From Pseudolabrys sp035718275 (lineage in GTDB: Bacteria; Pseudomonadota; Alphaproteobacteria; Rhizobiales; Xanthobacteraceae): a stretch of DNA of 64,000 nt. The stretch's first letter is position 1, and each line of letters begins with the position of its first letter. Below, in pieces: positions 1 to 7,986 of this stretch. The notes under the pieces were generated by a model. That model saw nothing but the letters and a program-made list of their open reading frames with translations. It was not told the DNA's origin and searched no databases. A program made the position numbers and the translations under genes. The DNA lies in NCBI GenBank assembly GCA_035718275.1, contig DASTHI010000015.1, forward strand, positions 1-64,000, given 5' to 3'.

Positions 1-164
1 CAGGTAACCGTGTCGTTGTTTGCGGGCGTTGCCGGCGTGCACGCGGCGTGGGCGCGTTCGATCGCTGCGAATGACACGCCCAGAAGCGCAAGCGCCGCCG
101 TACGGGACAAAATTCGCCGCGTTTTAACTGGACTTGTCTTGATTGAATGCCGAGGCCGCTTCAT
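1..164 (-). CDS. Secreted, autotransporter-like surface protein (N-terminus only)
   Basis: The reading frame starts at ATG 164-162 and runs off the left edge, so 54 codons are visible. They encode a basic N-terminus (MKRPRHSIK), a hydrophobic core (TAALALLGVSFAAI) and a likely signal-peptidase I site after AHA, followed by ACTPATPANNDTVT. A Cys-Thr-Pro start with Asn/Thr-rich sequence right after the signal peptide is typical of autotransporter and beta-helix passenger proteins in Bradyrhizobium relatives; that assignment is family knowledge plus inference, since no passenger or barrel domain is visible. A GGAG-like ribosome site lies a few bases upstream. The gene is the last one on the minus strand before a region rich in inverted repeats. 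Confidence 0.55.
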   Translation of the reverse strand, partial: MKRPRHSIKTSPVKTRRILSRTAALALLGVSFAAIERAHAACTPATPANNDTVT

Positions 165-570
165 TCCCCCAACTCCGTTCTTGCAGCTGATGCCGCTCTC
201 GCGGTCCGGCAAACGCGCGGGGCTCTGGGTGCGACCCGCAGAGCGCTGCGCCGACTCCGGATTTTCGCGCTTCAATGGTTAGAGAGAGGGGCGCAGAAAG
301 ACTTGGGCGCACGCGACAGTAAATTGGACAGAAACGAAAAGACGGCGTTTGCGCTAAGGGAGATGCAAAAAGGTGACATGCTCTTGCGTGTCATCGCCGG
401 ACTCGATCGACGATCCACGTCTTGCCGAGTTGCAGCACTGTAAAGAAAGATGTGGATACTGGCGACATAGGTGAGAAAAGCGACGCCGTTCTTTGAGCGG
501 CTATGCGCGAGCATGACGTGGAGAGGCAGTGCACGTACACATGCTATTGAATGAGGGCCTCTCATTTGTC

Positions 571-592
571 ATGCGCGGACTGTTCCGCGCAT
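571..592. repeat. Perfect 9-bp inverted repeat, spacer 4
   Basis: ATGCGCGGA is followed after CTGT by its exact reverse complement. It lies about 130 bp beyond the stop of the leftward Cys-rich gene and about 400 bp upstream of the secreted-protein start. There is no T-run on either side, so it is at best an atypical terminator; a dimeric regulator site is equally possible. Confidence 0.5.
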
Positions 593-627
593 CCCGCTTA
601 TCAGCGCACAGTACCTTCCTAAGCGAG

Positions 628-660
628 ATGGCCGGAACAAGTCTGAACAAGTTCGGCCAT
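628..660. repeat. Stem-loop with nested direct repeat GAACAAGT x2
   Basis: ATGGCC-G-GAAC pairs with GTTCGGCCAT, 10 bp with one bulged G. Within the loop region GAACAAGT occurs twice with a 10-bp period (635-642, 645-652), so both copies would face the same side of the helix, as in tandem activator sites. Function is inferred. Confidence 0.4.
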
Positions 661-724
661 GACCTGGGAAGCGCGGCGCAGACTCTGTCCGCCACAAGCC
701 CGGCCTTGCCCAAGGATGTCGCCA

Positions 725-1096
725 TCACGCACCGCCCTGCTCACCCTGCTCCTGCCGGGCGATGATCTCTTCGATCACCGCCCTGAGCTTGGCCAGCATT
801 GCCGGCCGCCAGCGATCTCTTTCTTCTTCCTCTTCTTCCGATACCGGCGGGCGATTGGTGCAGGTGCCCTTCGGCGCCATGCACCCACGCAGCCGCCGGC
901 ACAGCCGCTCCGGGCAGCCGTGCCATTGGTTGAGGAACATCGGGATCATGCGCACGAGCCGGCGGCGGAATTCATCCTCATCATCCGGAATGTCGTCGCA
1001 GTCGAGGCCCGCTGCCTTCAGGCGCCGCTGATAGTCCGCCTTGTCGCGGGGTCCGGCGGCATGCGGCTGCGGTTGCGATGGCAGGCTGTCGGTCAT
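725..1096 (-). CDS. Small Cys-rich orphan protein (123 aa), function unknown
   Basis: The start is ATG at 1096 because AAAGGAAA sits just upstream; longer frames exist but have no ribosome site and read through hairpin-rich DNA. The protein is hydrophilic and apparently cytoplasmic. An acidic stretch (DDIPDDEDEF) is followed by a compact cysteine cluster (CPERLCRRLRGC, then CTN a few residues later) that could bind a metal, then an acidic run (EEEEEER) and an amphipathic C-terminal helix. Short proteins with a CPE..CRR..RC motif recur in Bradyrhizobium-like genomes as uncharacterised hypotheticals (recalled, not searched). It sits alone on the minus strand behind a long structured leader. No function is claimed. 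Confidence 0.6.
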   Translation of the reverse strand: MTDSLPSQPQPHAAGPRDKADYQRRLKAAGLDCDDIPDDEDEFRRRLVRMIPMFLNQWHGCPERLCRRLRGCMAPKGTCTNRPPVSEEEEEERDRWRPAMLAKLRAVIEEIIARQEQGEQGGA

Positions 1097-1551
1097 GAGA
1101 TTTCCTTTGTGCGTGATGGGGTGATTTGCGTATGCGTGACCGTTTCCGCGCGCGGGATCCGCGCCGGATCTTACGAGGCCCCTCGCCACGCAAATTGCGA
1201 GGGGGATGGAGCACCGCGAGGCGCACCAACATAATCTCCGCGCTTTTGGGCGCGGCGTGCGTCCGGTTGAGACGCACGCGCCCCGCGGCGCTCCACCTGC
1301 GGCTTTTCTGTCCCCGGCGCCGTGCTTCCCTGGCGCGAACCCGCGGGCGCACCCGCGTGACAAGGCGGCTTCCGCCACCCGTGTTCGCCACCAACGTCCA
1401 GCCATTGAAGGCGGCCGGTCATAGTGCCGGCGGACGACTGGCCGAGGCCTCCCGGCTCTGCGGTTACGAGCCGCAGCGGCGGGCGCCGCGCCCTGCTCCG
1501 CCTTCAGGATCGTCTCTAGAAGGACGCCCCTCGATCGAGCAGGACGCGGTG
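1097..1551 (-). ncRNA. Candidate long structured leader or small RNA upstream of the Cys-rich gene
   Basis: About 450 bp lie between a promoter-like element and the 725-1096 gene on the same strand. They contain a series of stems: 1179-1186/1197-1204 (8 bp perfect), 1208-1224/1278-1294 (17 positions, two of them wobble pairs), 1255-1263/1271-1279 (9 bp perfect), 1343-1347/1352-1356, 1364-1368/1372-1376, 1414-1418/1427-1431 and 1458-1463/1471-1476. I recognise no Rfam class; it is not RNase P RNA, SRP RNA or tRNA. GC-rich DNA forms chance stems, so this is a proposal that rests on density, wobble pairs and position. Confidence 0.35.
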
Positions 1552-1580
1552 TGAATATTATCCTATAGGAATGTTGTCAA
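1552..1580 (-). promoter_or_regulatory. Sigma70-like promoter with palindromic operator in the spacer
   Basis: On the minus strand TTGACA (1580-1575) is a perfect -35 element. A 17-bp spacer leads to TATTCA (1557-1552), a weak -10. The spacer carries the perfect 10-bp palindrome TCCTATAGGA (1570-1561), where a bound repressor would block polymerase. It points toward the structured leader and the Cys-rich gene. Confidence 0.4.
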
Positions 1581-1762
1581 GAGAGGCAGGACGCCCTTTC
1601 TTGCGGCATGACCGCTTTCTCGGGGCCATGTCGGGCTACGAAGAAATTAGCCCTTGCCTTTGGTGGCTTGAAGTCCGCGGAGAATAATGCGCGAGTAATC
1701 CCACGCGGCGCTAACCCAGGCCCAAAGCGCGCAGGGTCAATTAGATTAAGTGCTTGAGTTTA

Positions 1763-1837
<75 letters not shown>

Positions 1838-1932
1838 ATCCATGAGAAATCCGGCCGAACGCGTTCGGCTGCCAAGGCCGCTCCTATAGCCAAAATGGTC
1901 CTCCCAATGCAACCGCGGCTTCAGAGCAAGGT

Positions 1933-2211
1933 TCAATAACGCCCCTGATGCCGGTATGGCCGGGAGGGGCCGTACGGTTCGGCCCATCGCGTGCCCCAGC
2001 GCGGATTGAGATTGCAGAAGCCGCGATTGCCCGCGATGACGTGCGGACGGCATGCCGAAAGAGACGGATATTGACAGTCTTCGTATACGACACCGCTGCC
2101 GAGCGACTGAATTGCGCACCATGGACCCTCGAAGGCCCGCGCGGGATGCCCAGCAAACGAGAATCCGGCGATCATGACTGCGGCTAGCGCCATTGTACGA
2201 ATTGAAGGCAT
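1933..2211 (-). CDS. DUF3551 small secreted protein
   Basis: This is a 92-aa precursor. A signal peptide (MALAAVMIAGFSFAG) ends at a likely cleavage site after ARA. The mature part has the DUF3551 pattern: WCA near the start, a C.YPS motif, C..V.AGN.G.C and NP, with four or five cysteines that probably form disulfides in the periplasm. The tail is rich in Gly, Pro, Tyr and Arg. AGGGAAA just upstream of ATG 2211 supports the start. The family is abundant in Bradyrhizobiaceae and has no known function. It diverges from the YbaK-domain gene. Confidence 0.85.
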   Translation of the reverse strand: MPSIRTMALAAVMIAGFSFAGHPARAFEGPWCAIQSLGSGVVYEDCQYPSLSACRPHVIAGNRGFCNLNPRWGTRWAEPYGPSRPYRHQGRY

Positions 2212-2268
2212 TTGCTTTCCCTATTGGCTTGTCAGCACCAACACCTGCCGGCAATAAAAATTACCCGA

Positions 2269-2787
2269 ATGCCAAGCACACCGGACCAACTCTTCGCCGC
2301 GCTCGATGCACTCGGCATCAGGTACTCAACGGTCAAGCACCCTCCGTTGTTCACCGTCGAGCAGTCGCAAAATCTGCGCGGGCAGATCCCGGGAGGGCAC
2401 ACCAAAAACCTGTTTCTGCGCGACAAGAAATACGCGCTTTACCTCGTCGTCGCCCTCGAGGACGCGGATATCGATCTCAAGGGTCTGCACCGGAGGCTCG
2501 GCGCAAGCGGACGGTTCTCCTTCGGCTCCGCCGACCTGCTGCGCGAGGTCCTGGGCGTCGATCCCGGCGCGGTGACGCCGTTCGGGGCGATCAACGACAC
2601 GCTTGGACGGGTCACGGTTTTGCTCGATTCCGCGATGATGGAGCACGCAACGCTGAACTATCATCCGTTGGTCAACACCATGACCACGTCCATTGGGCGT
2701 GAGGATTTGGTCAAATTTCTCGAATGGACCGGCCATGTTCCGCGCATCGAGCGGGTGTCGGGGCGTGCCTCGACCGACCCCGGCTGA
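2269..2787 (+). CDS. YbaK/ProX-domain aminoacyl-tRNA deacylase (PrdX-like)
   Basis: 172 aa starting at ATG 2269 (MPSTPDQLF); an upstream in-frame ATG at 2212 would add 19 residues over the promoter of the divergent gene. The whole protein is one YbaK/aa-tRNA-deacylase fold. The family lysine is in GHTKNLFLRDKK, followed by the VVALEDAD strand, the FGSADLL helix, and the GAVTPFG and NYHPLVNT loops. Family members hydrolyse mischarged tRNA in trans; the PrdX/ProXp-ala type of alphaproteobacteria clears Ala-tRNA(Pro). The precise substrate is inferred. It stands alone and is followed by the YbbN-like gene on the same strand. Confidence 0.85.
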   Translation: MPSTPDQLFAALDALGIRYSTVKHPPLFTVEQSQNLRGQIPGGHTKNLFLRDKKYALYLVVALEDADIDLKGLHRRLGASGRFSFGSADLLREVLGVDPGAVTPFGAINDTLGRVTVLLDSAMMEHATLNYHPLVNTMTTSIGREDLVKFLEWTGHVPRIERVSGRASTDPG

Positions 2788-2868
2788 TTGCGCTAGCTTC
2801 ACGGATGACCCATCTAGGAGGCTGAGCGTGAGGTTCAGGCCGGTTGTGGCCGAATAGTGCGAGGATAC

Positions 2869-3768
2869 ATGCTGCAGAATGTCGGGGCGGCCACGGCTGC
2901 CGAGGTCGTCAAGGACACCACGACCCAGGGTTTCATGAAGGACGTGATCGAGGAATCCAGGCGCCAGCCGGTCCTCGTCGATTTCTGGGCGCCCTGGTGC
3001 GGGCCCTGCAAGCAACTCACGCCGGTGCTCGAAAAGGCCGTCAAATCGGCAAAGGGCAAGGTCAAGCTCGCCAAGATGAATATCGACGAGCATCCGGCAA
3101 TCGCCGGGCAGATGGGTATTCAGTCGATCCCCGCCGTCATCGCGTTCTCAAATGGCCAACCAGTCGACGGCTTCATGGGTGCGCTGCCCGAGAGCCAGGT
3201 GCTGGCGTTCCTCGAACGCATCACCAAGGGCGCCGTTGGCGCCGAGGAGAAGGACCTTCTCAAGGCTGCCGATGCGGCGCTGGTCGAAGGCAATGCTTCG
3301 GGTGCTGCAGAAATGTACGCGCAGCTTCTGGCGCAGGACAGCTCGAACATTCATGCGCTTGCAGGGCTTGCCCGCTGTTATGTGGAGACCGGCGCCCTCG
3401 AACAGGCAAGACAGACATTGGCGCTTGTTCCCGAAGCCAAGCGAAATGACACCGCCGTGGCGGCGGCGCGAGCCGCTCTCGAAATCGCCGAGCAGGCCAA
3501 ATCGGTCGGCCCGCTGGGAGATCTCGAAGCCAAGGTCTCGGCCAATCCGCTCGATCATCAGGCGCGGTTCGATCTTGCCGCTGCGCTCAACGCCAAAGGA
3601 AAGCGCGAGGATGCGGTCCGGCATCTGATAGAAATCGTCAAACGAGATCGCAAATGGAATGACGACGGGGCGCGCAAGCAGCTCGTCCAGTTTTTCGAGG
3701 CGTGGGGTCCGACCGATCCCGCGACAGTGGAAGGCCGCAAACGATTGTCATCGATTCTGTTTTCATGA
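2869..3768 (+). CDS. ybbN: Thioredoxin-domain co-chaperone, YbbN/CnoX family
   Basis: 299 aa from ATG 2869, chosen over GTG 2857 because GAGGA lies at ribosome-site distance. The N-terminal ~110 residues form a thioredoxin domain with active site WAPWCGPCK and the cis-Pro loop SIPAV. The C-terminal ~170 residues are TPR-like helices (AADAALVEGN, GLARCYVETG, FDLAAALNAKG). In E. coli the YbbN/CnoX protein is a holdase that hands clients to GroEL and DnaK; this copy keeps both cysteines, so redox activity is possible. Length and domain order are normal for alphaproteobacteria. It acts in the cytoplasm. Confidence 0.9.
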   Translation: MLQNVGAATAAEVVKDTTTQGFMKDVIEESRRQPVLVDFWAPWCGPCKQLTPVLEKAVKSAKGKVKLAKMNIDEHPAIAGQMGIQSIPAVIAFSNGQPVDGFMGALPESQVLAFLERITKGAVGAEEKDLLKAADAALVEGNASGAAEMYAQLLAQDSSNIHALAGLARCYVETGALEQARQTLALVPEAKRNDTAVAAARAALEIAEQAKSVGPLGDLEAKVSANPLDHQARFDLAAALNAKGKREDAVRHLIEIVKRDRKWNDDGARKQLVQFFEAWGPTDPATVEGRKRLSSILFS

Positions 3769-3892
3769 CTGCTGAAGTCTGCTGAACCAGCTCCAATGCC
3801 GCCCTGATAGGCGGCCGGAGCGTCGAGAATGGGCGCGACCCGATGTCTCGAAACCGCTTCATCGCATGGCTCCGCGGCGCGAGGACCGGTCG

Positions 3893-4567
3893 ATGCCGAT
3901 GAACGCGCAGTATCGCGGCCCGATCGAGATGCCGGAGGTGATTCCGGTTTTTCCGCTGCCGGGAGCCCTGCTTCTGCCGCGCGGGCAGATGCCGCTCAAT
4001 ATTTTCGAGCCGCGTTATCTCGCAATGGTCGATGACGCATTGCGCGATGGACATCGGCTCATCGGCATGATTCAGCCCGATCCGGCGCATACGGGACCAG
4101 CGGACAGGCCGTCGCTCTACAGGATCGGCTGCGCGGGACGCATCACGCAGCTCGCCGAAAGCGGAGACGGCCGCTATCTCATCGAGCTCACGGGGGTTGC
4201 GCGCTTCCGCATCGAGGAGGAACTCAAGGTCGCAACGCCTTACCGGCAATGCCGCGTCACCTATGCGCCCTTTGCCGACGATTTCACCGCCCGCAAGGGT
4301 GAAAACGCAGTCGACCGCGCCGCACTCCTTGCGACGCTGGCGGAGTTTCTCAAGGCAAACGATCTCAATGCCGATTGGGAGGATATCGAGCGCGCTCCGA
4401 ACGAAGCGCTGGTGAACGCGCTATCGATGATGTCACCGTACGGCACTCCGGAAAAACAGGCCCTGCTGGAAGCGCCCGATCTGAAGACACGCGCCGAAAT
4501 CCTGATCGCGATCACCGAAATCGAACTGGCCAAGAAGAACACCGAAGGCGAGCCGCAGCTGCAGTAA
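3893..4567 (+). CDS. Lon N-terminal substrate-binding domain protein
   Basis: 224 aa. The start at 3893 (MPMNAQYRG) has GAGG about eight bases upstream; the longer frame from 3866 lacks this. The protein is a stand-alone Lon N domain: IPVFPLPGALLLP at the start, NIFEPRYLAMVDDAL, then GCAGRI and a helical C-terminal half (FLKANDLNADWEDI, EALVNALSMMSPY). There is no AAA+ or serine protease part, so it is not a protease. Such proteins usually sit near thioredoxin-like genes in Rhizobiales, as here. The function is unknown; substrate or adaptor binding is inferred from the domain. Confidence 0.88.
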   Translation: MPMNAQYRGPIEMPEVIPVFPLPGALLLPRGQMPLNIFEPRYLAMVDDALRDGHRLIGMIQPDPAHTGPADRPSLYRIGCAGRITQLAESGDGRYLIELTGVARFRIEEELKVATPYRQCRVTYAPFADDFTARKGENAVDRAALLATLAEFLKANDLNADWEDIERAPNEALVNALSMMSPYGTPEKQALLEAPDLKTRAEILIAITEIELAKKNTEGEPQLQ

Positions 4568-4663
4568 CTCACTCCTCCCGGCGATTACCTCCTGCCTTGC
4601 AGCCAAGGCCTGCGCTGACAAGGCGCGAGGTATCGGGCTATGATACAAAAAACCGGAGCCAAC

Positions 4664-4867
4664 ATGTCGACCGTTCCGAATACAGAGCGACCCGCCAACA
4701 GCGTGGACCCGAAGCTCCTCGAGATCCTGGTTTGTCCGATCACCAAGGGTCCGCTCGAATACGATGCCGAAAAACAGGAGCTGATCTCGCGCAAGGCCAA
4801 GCTCGCCTACCCGATCCGCGACGGCATACCGATCATGCTGCCGGAAGAAGCGCGCCGGCTCGAATGA
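4664..4867 (+). CDS. Trm112/UPF0434 family zinc-ribbon-like protein
   Basis: 67 aa from ATG 4664, with GGAG five bases upstream; an earlier ATG at 4640 is less well placed. The core matches Trm112/YcaR proteins: VDPKLLEILVCPITKGPLEYD, AYPIRDGIPIMLPEEARRL. Only one of the zinc cysteines (VCP) is kept, as is common in bacterial members. Eukaryotic and archaeal Trm112 activates methyltransferases; bacterial function is unsettled. It is a small cytoplasmic protein on the same strand as its upstream neighbour. Confidence 0.88.
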   Translation: MSTVPNTERPANSVDPKLLEILVCPITKGPLEYDAEKQELISRKAKLAYPIRDGIPIMLPEEARRLE

Positions 4868-4993
4868 TCATCCCCTAGTAGCGGCACGTGACCGCCGGGT
4901 TCTTCCCGGTCATCATGTTTTGAGAGGTCTACAGCCGCGCTTTTTTGCAATTCACGACGACAGCAGAAACGTTGAAATTCGGGAGAGCAGGCG

Positions 4994-5623
4994 ATGATCA
5001 AGATCTGGGGCCGCAACACCTCGTCGAACGTGCAAAAGGCGATGTGGGCGGTCGGTGAACTCAAGCTCGAGCATCAGCGCATCGATATCGGCGGCGCGTT
5101 CGGAAAGAACAAGGACGCAGCATATCTCGCGATGAACCCGAACGGACTTGTGCCCACCCTGGAAGAGGAAGACGGTTTCCTGCTGTGGGAATCGAATTCG
5201 ATCGTCCGATATCTCGCCGGCAAGCACGACAGAACCGGCATTCTCGAGCCCAAGGATCCCAAACAGCGCGCGCTGGCCAACCAATGGATGGATTGGCAAT
5301 TGTCCGTGGTCGGCCCGGCGATCTTTCATGCCTTTTGGGGCTTGATTCGCACGCCGCCCGAGAAGCGCGACATGGCCGCGATCAAGGCATCACAGGACAA
5401 GACCACGGATGCGATGAAGATCCTCGACGCACAACTGGGCAAGACGGAGTATGTGGCGGGCCCGGCATTCTCGTACGGCGACATTCCGGTTGGGATCATG
5501 TGCTACCGGTTCATTCAGCTTGTGCCGCAGCGGCCCGCGATGGCCAATCTCGACCGCTGGTACGCGCTGATCTCGAAACGCAAGGCTTTTCAGGATCACG
5601 TCGGGAGCATTCCCCTGTCCTGA
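4994..5623 (+). CDS. Glutathione S-transferase family protein
   Basis: 209 aa, full length. The N-terminal thioredoxin-like half begins IKIWGRNTSSNVQKAMWA; the Ser/Asn pair corresponds to the catalytic loop of theta/beta-like GSTs. The glutathione site follows, with NPNGLVPTLEE (cis-Pro) and ESNSIVRYLA (gamma-Glu recognition). The helical C-terminal half has FSYGDIPVGIMCYRF, the usual N-capping box. The substrate cannot be inferred. GGGAGAGCAGGCG lies upstream of ATG 4994. It is monocistronic and converges with the hydroxylase at 5685. Confidence 0.9.
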   Translation: MIKIWGRNTSSNVQKAMWAVGELKLEHQRIDIGGAFGKNKDAAYLAMNPNGLVPTLEEEDGFLLWESNSIVRYLAGKHDRTGILEPKDPKQRALANQWMDWQLSVVGPAIFHAFWGLIRTPPEKRDMAAIKASQDKTTDAMKILDAQLGKTEYVAGPAFSYGDIPVGIMCYRFIQLVPQRPAMANLDRWYALISKRKAFQDHVGSIPLS

Positions 5624-5684
5624 AGCAATAGCTGGGAGGCAAGGTGAGTGCCTCGTGCGGCGAGTCAACGCGACGCAGCCGTAC

Positions 5685-6944
5685 CTACAGCGCCTCGCCG
5701 CGCAGCAGCTTCGGGACGTCGCCGGTAAATCCAGCCGCTTCGCGGATGAACATGCGCTTGAGCAGCGGCATCCGCTCGACCAGGCCGAGACCAACGTCAC
5801 GCGCCAATCGAAGCACGTCCGACTGGTTCGAGAAAAGGCGGTTGAGCCCGTCGGTCGCGACGCCCATGGTCATGGTGTCGAAGCGGCGCCACCGTTGATA
5901 GCGCTCCAGTACGTCCGGCGCGCCGATGTCGAGGCCAAGGCGCGCCGCGTCGGCGATCACTTCCGCAAGCGCCGCGACGTCGCGCAAACCCATGTTGAGG
6001 CCCTGCCCCGCAATCGGGTGAATGATGTGGGCGGCATCGCCGATCAGCGCCAGGCGCTCACCGATGAATTGCCGCGCCGTGAACAGTCCGAGCGGGAACG
6101 CCCGGCGCGGCGCAACCACCTCGATATCGCCAAGCTTGAGCCCGAAGCGTTTTTCCAGCTCGTCATGGAATTCCGCGTCGGGAAGGGCCATGATCCTTTG
6201 TGCTTCATCGGTGTGTTCGGTCCACACGATCGAGCAACGCCTGCCGGGCAGTGGCAGAATGGCGAAAGGGCCGGCCGGGAGAAAATGCTCCTCCGCGCGG
6301 CCGTGATGGTCGCGCTCATGGGCCACCGTTGTGACGATCGCCGATTGCCCATAATCCCATCCATATGTCGGAATGCCGGCCTGCTCGCGGATCGCCGAAC
6401 GCGCGCCGTCGGCGCCGACCAACAGCCGCGTCGCAATGCTATCGCCGTTGGCAAGCACCACTTCGACACTGCGGCCATTGCCGCCCACATCCTCGCTCGC
6501 ATCGGCTGAGAAGGATGCGACCGCAGCTGGACGCAGATCGACTCCGACCGCGTTCGCCTTGTCGACAAGCGCATCAACGAGATGCCGGTTTTCAATCATA
6601 TGCGCAAAGGGCTCGCCATCCTCGACCTCGCCGGCAAAAGTGAGGAATGTCGGCCGGACCGCGTCGTCGAGTTTCGAATCCGTGACCACCATGTCCAGGA
6701 TCGGCTGCGCATCGGCCGACACCGCGTCCCAGACGCCAACGGCCTCAAACAGCCGGCGCGCCGCCGCAGCGATCGCCGAGGCTCGGGGATCCTTCGAGCG
6801 GGAATGCGCCAGCGCGGGATCGGTGACCGTCACGGCGAATGCAGGGCCAAGGCCCTCCCGCAGGGCAATCGCAAGTGCCAGTCCAGCGAAGCCTGCCCCG
6901 CCGACGACGATATCGGAAAGTGTGCCGGATCCACTCCTGCGCAT
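5685..6944 (-). CDS. FAD-dependent ubiquinone-biosynthesis hydroxylase (UbiH/UbiF/UbiL family)
   Basis: 419 aa. Three flavin-hydroxylase fingerprints are in order: the dinucleotide fold VVGGAGFAGLALA near the N-terminus, the DG motif LLVGADGARSAIR near the middle, and the GD motif ALIGDAAHIIHPIAGQGLN about residue 300. The last two, with HPIAGQGLNMG, are characteristic of the Coq6/UbiH family, which hydroxylates the benzoquinone ring in ubiquinone biosynthesis with O2 and NADPH. Which ring position it acts on (UbiH, UbiF or UbiL type) cannot be decided by reading. It probably works at the inner membrane. It is divergent from tesB with about 70 bp between starts. Confidence 0.88.
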   Translation of the reverse strand: MRRSGSGTLSDIVVGGAGFAGLALAIALREGLGPAFAVTVTDPALAHSRSKDPRASAIAAAARRLFEAVGVWDAVSADAQPILDMVVTDSKLDDAVRPTFLTFAGEVEDGEPFAHMIENRHLVDALVDKANAVGVDLRPAAVASFSADASEDVGGNGRSVEVVLANGDSIATRLLVGADGARSAIREQAGIPTYGWDYGQSAIVTTVAHERDHHGRAEEHFLPAGPFAILPLPGRRCSIVWTEHTDEAQRIMALPDAEFHDELEKRFGLKLGDIEVVAPRRAFPLGLFTARQFIGERLALIGDAAHIIHPIAGQGLNMGLRDVAALAEVIADAARLGLDIGAPDVLERYQRWRRFDTMTMGVATDGLNRLFSNQSDVLRLARDVGLGLVERMPLLKRMFIREAAGFTGDVPKLLRGEAL

Positions 6945-7016
6945 TGCACATTCCTTGTAAATCTCGGCTCAGCATAGCAGGTTGAGGCCTCGCTTTGACC
7001 ATCCGCGAGCACTCAC

Positions 7017-7880
7017 ATGTCCTCCGCCGTCCAGGACCTTCTCGACATTCTCGATCTCGAGCCTTTGGAAGTGAACCTCTTTCGCGGTCGCTCGCCTCAG
7101 GTCGGTTGGCAGCGTGTGTTCGGAGGACAGGTGATCGGGCAGGCCCTGGTTGCTGCGGTACGTACGGTGGATGCGACACGCCCTCCGCATTCGCTGCATG
7201 CCTATTTTCTTCTCCCGGGCGATCCGAAGATTCCGATTATTTACGATGTCGACAGCATCAGGGACGGCAAAAGCTTCACCACGCGCAGCGTAACCGCGCG
7301 GCAGCACGGGCATCCCATCTTTTCGATGCTGGTCTCCTTCCACGCCGATGAACCCGGGCTCGACCATGCAGCCAGAATGCCGGACGTGCCTGCTCCGGAG
7401 ACACTGCCGAGCGACGCCGACATGCGGGAGAAAATGCTCCCAATCATGCCTGACCCCGTCCGACGCTATTACGAGCGCGACAGACCGATCGAACTGCGAC
7501 CCGTCGAATTCGAGCGATATCTCGGCAAGAAGATACCCGGCGGCCAGTTCAACATCTGGATTCGTGCCACCGGCAAGTTGCCGGACATTCCCGCCATCCA
7601 CCAGTGCGTCCTCGCCTATGCATCCGACATGATGCTGCTCGATACGGCTCTGGCACCGCACGGACGCACGCTGTTCGAAAAGGAATTCATGGCAGCAAGT
7701 CTGGATCACGCATTGTGGCTGCATCGTCCTTTCCGGGCCGACGACTGGCTGCTCTATGCGCAGGATTCGCCGAATCTTCATGGCTCGCGAGGATATGCAC
7801 GCGGACTTATATTCAAGCGTGATGGGACGCTCGTTGCTTCGGTGGCGCAGGAAGGACTCGTGCGGCAGCGGCGAGGGTGA
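7017..7880 (+). CDS. tesB: Acyl-CoA thioesterase II (TesB)
   Basis: 287 aa, the family length. It is a double hot-dog protein: the N-terminal half has VFGGQVIGQALVAA and SLHAYFLLPGDP; RDGKSFTTRSVTARQ marks the catalytic region; the C-terminal half has LAYASDMMLLDTAL, MAASLDHALWLHRPF and GYARGLIFKRDGTLVASVAQEGL. The D..T..Q type active residues (Asp in YASD, Gln in AQEG) are present. It hydrolyses medium- and long-chain acyl-CoA to fatty acid and CoA in the cytoplasm. It is followed by the DUF2927 gene on the same strand. Confidence 0.95.
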   Translation: MSSAVQDLLDILDLEPLEVNLFRGRSPQVGWQRVFGGQVIGQALVAAVRTVDATRPPHSLHAYFLLPGDPKIPIIYDVDSIRDGKSFTTRSVTARQHGHPIFSMLVSFHADEPGLDHAARMPDVPAPETLPSDADMREKMLPIMPDPVRRYYERDRPIELRPVEFERYLGKKIPGGQFNIWIRATGKLPDIPAIHQCVLAYASDMMLLDTALAPHGRTLFEKEFMAASLDHALWLHRPFRADDWLLYAQDSPNLHGSRGYARGLIFKRDGTLVASVAQEGLVRQRRG

Positions 7881-7986
7881 ATGCGAGCCCATCATTGCAG
7901 GTCCTATGAGCAACACCCCGCCTTTCTCTCATTCGGGAAGGGACCCCCGCCGGTGTCACTTCGACCGCTTGTCGCCAGGGAAACGA

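Larger units (their letters stand above)
165..724. other. Intergenic region with regulatory-looking repeats, no convincing gene
   Basis: No open frame here has a ribosome site plus recognisable protein. The stretch holds a perfect 9-bp inverted repeat (ATGCGCGGA at 571-579, TCCGCGCAT at 584-592), a 10-bp stem with one bulge (628-638 with 651-660), and a tandem direct repeat GAACAAGT (635-642 and 645-652) with a 10-bp period. It lies upstream of the leftward secreted-protein gene and downstream of the leftward Cys-rich gene, so it could carry a terminator, a promoter and an operator. Confidence 0.5.

Noticed and set aside
1126..1554. Arg- and Pro-rich plus-strand frame across the structured region
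   Set aside because: High GC keeps frames open by chance; the composition is that of hairpin arms and no start signal is present.
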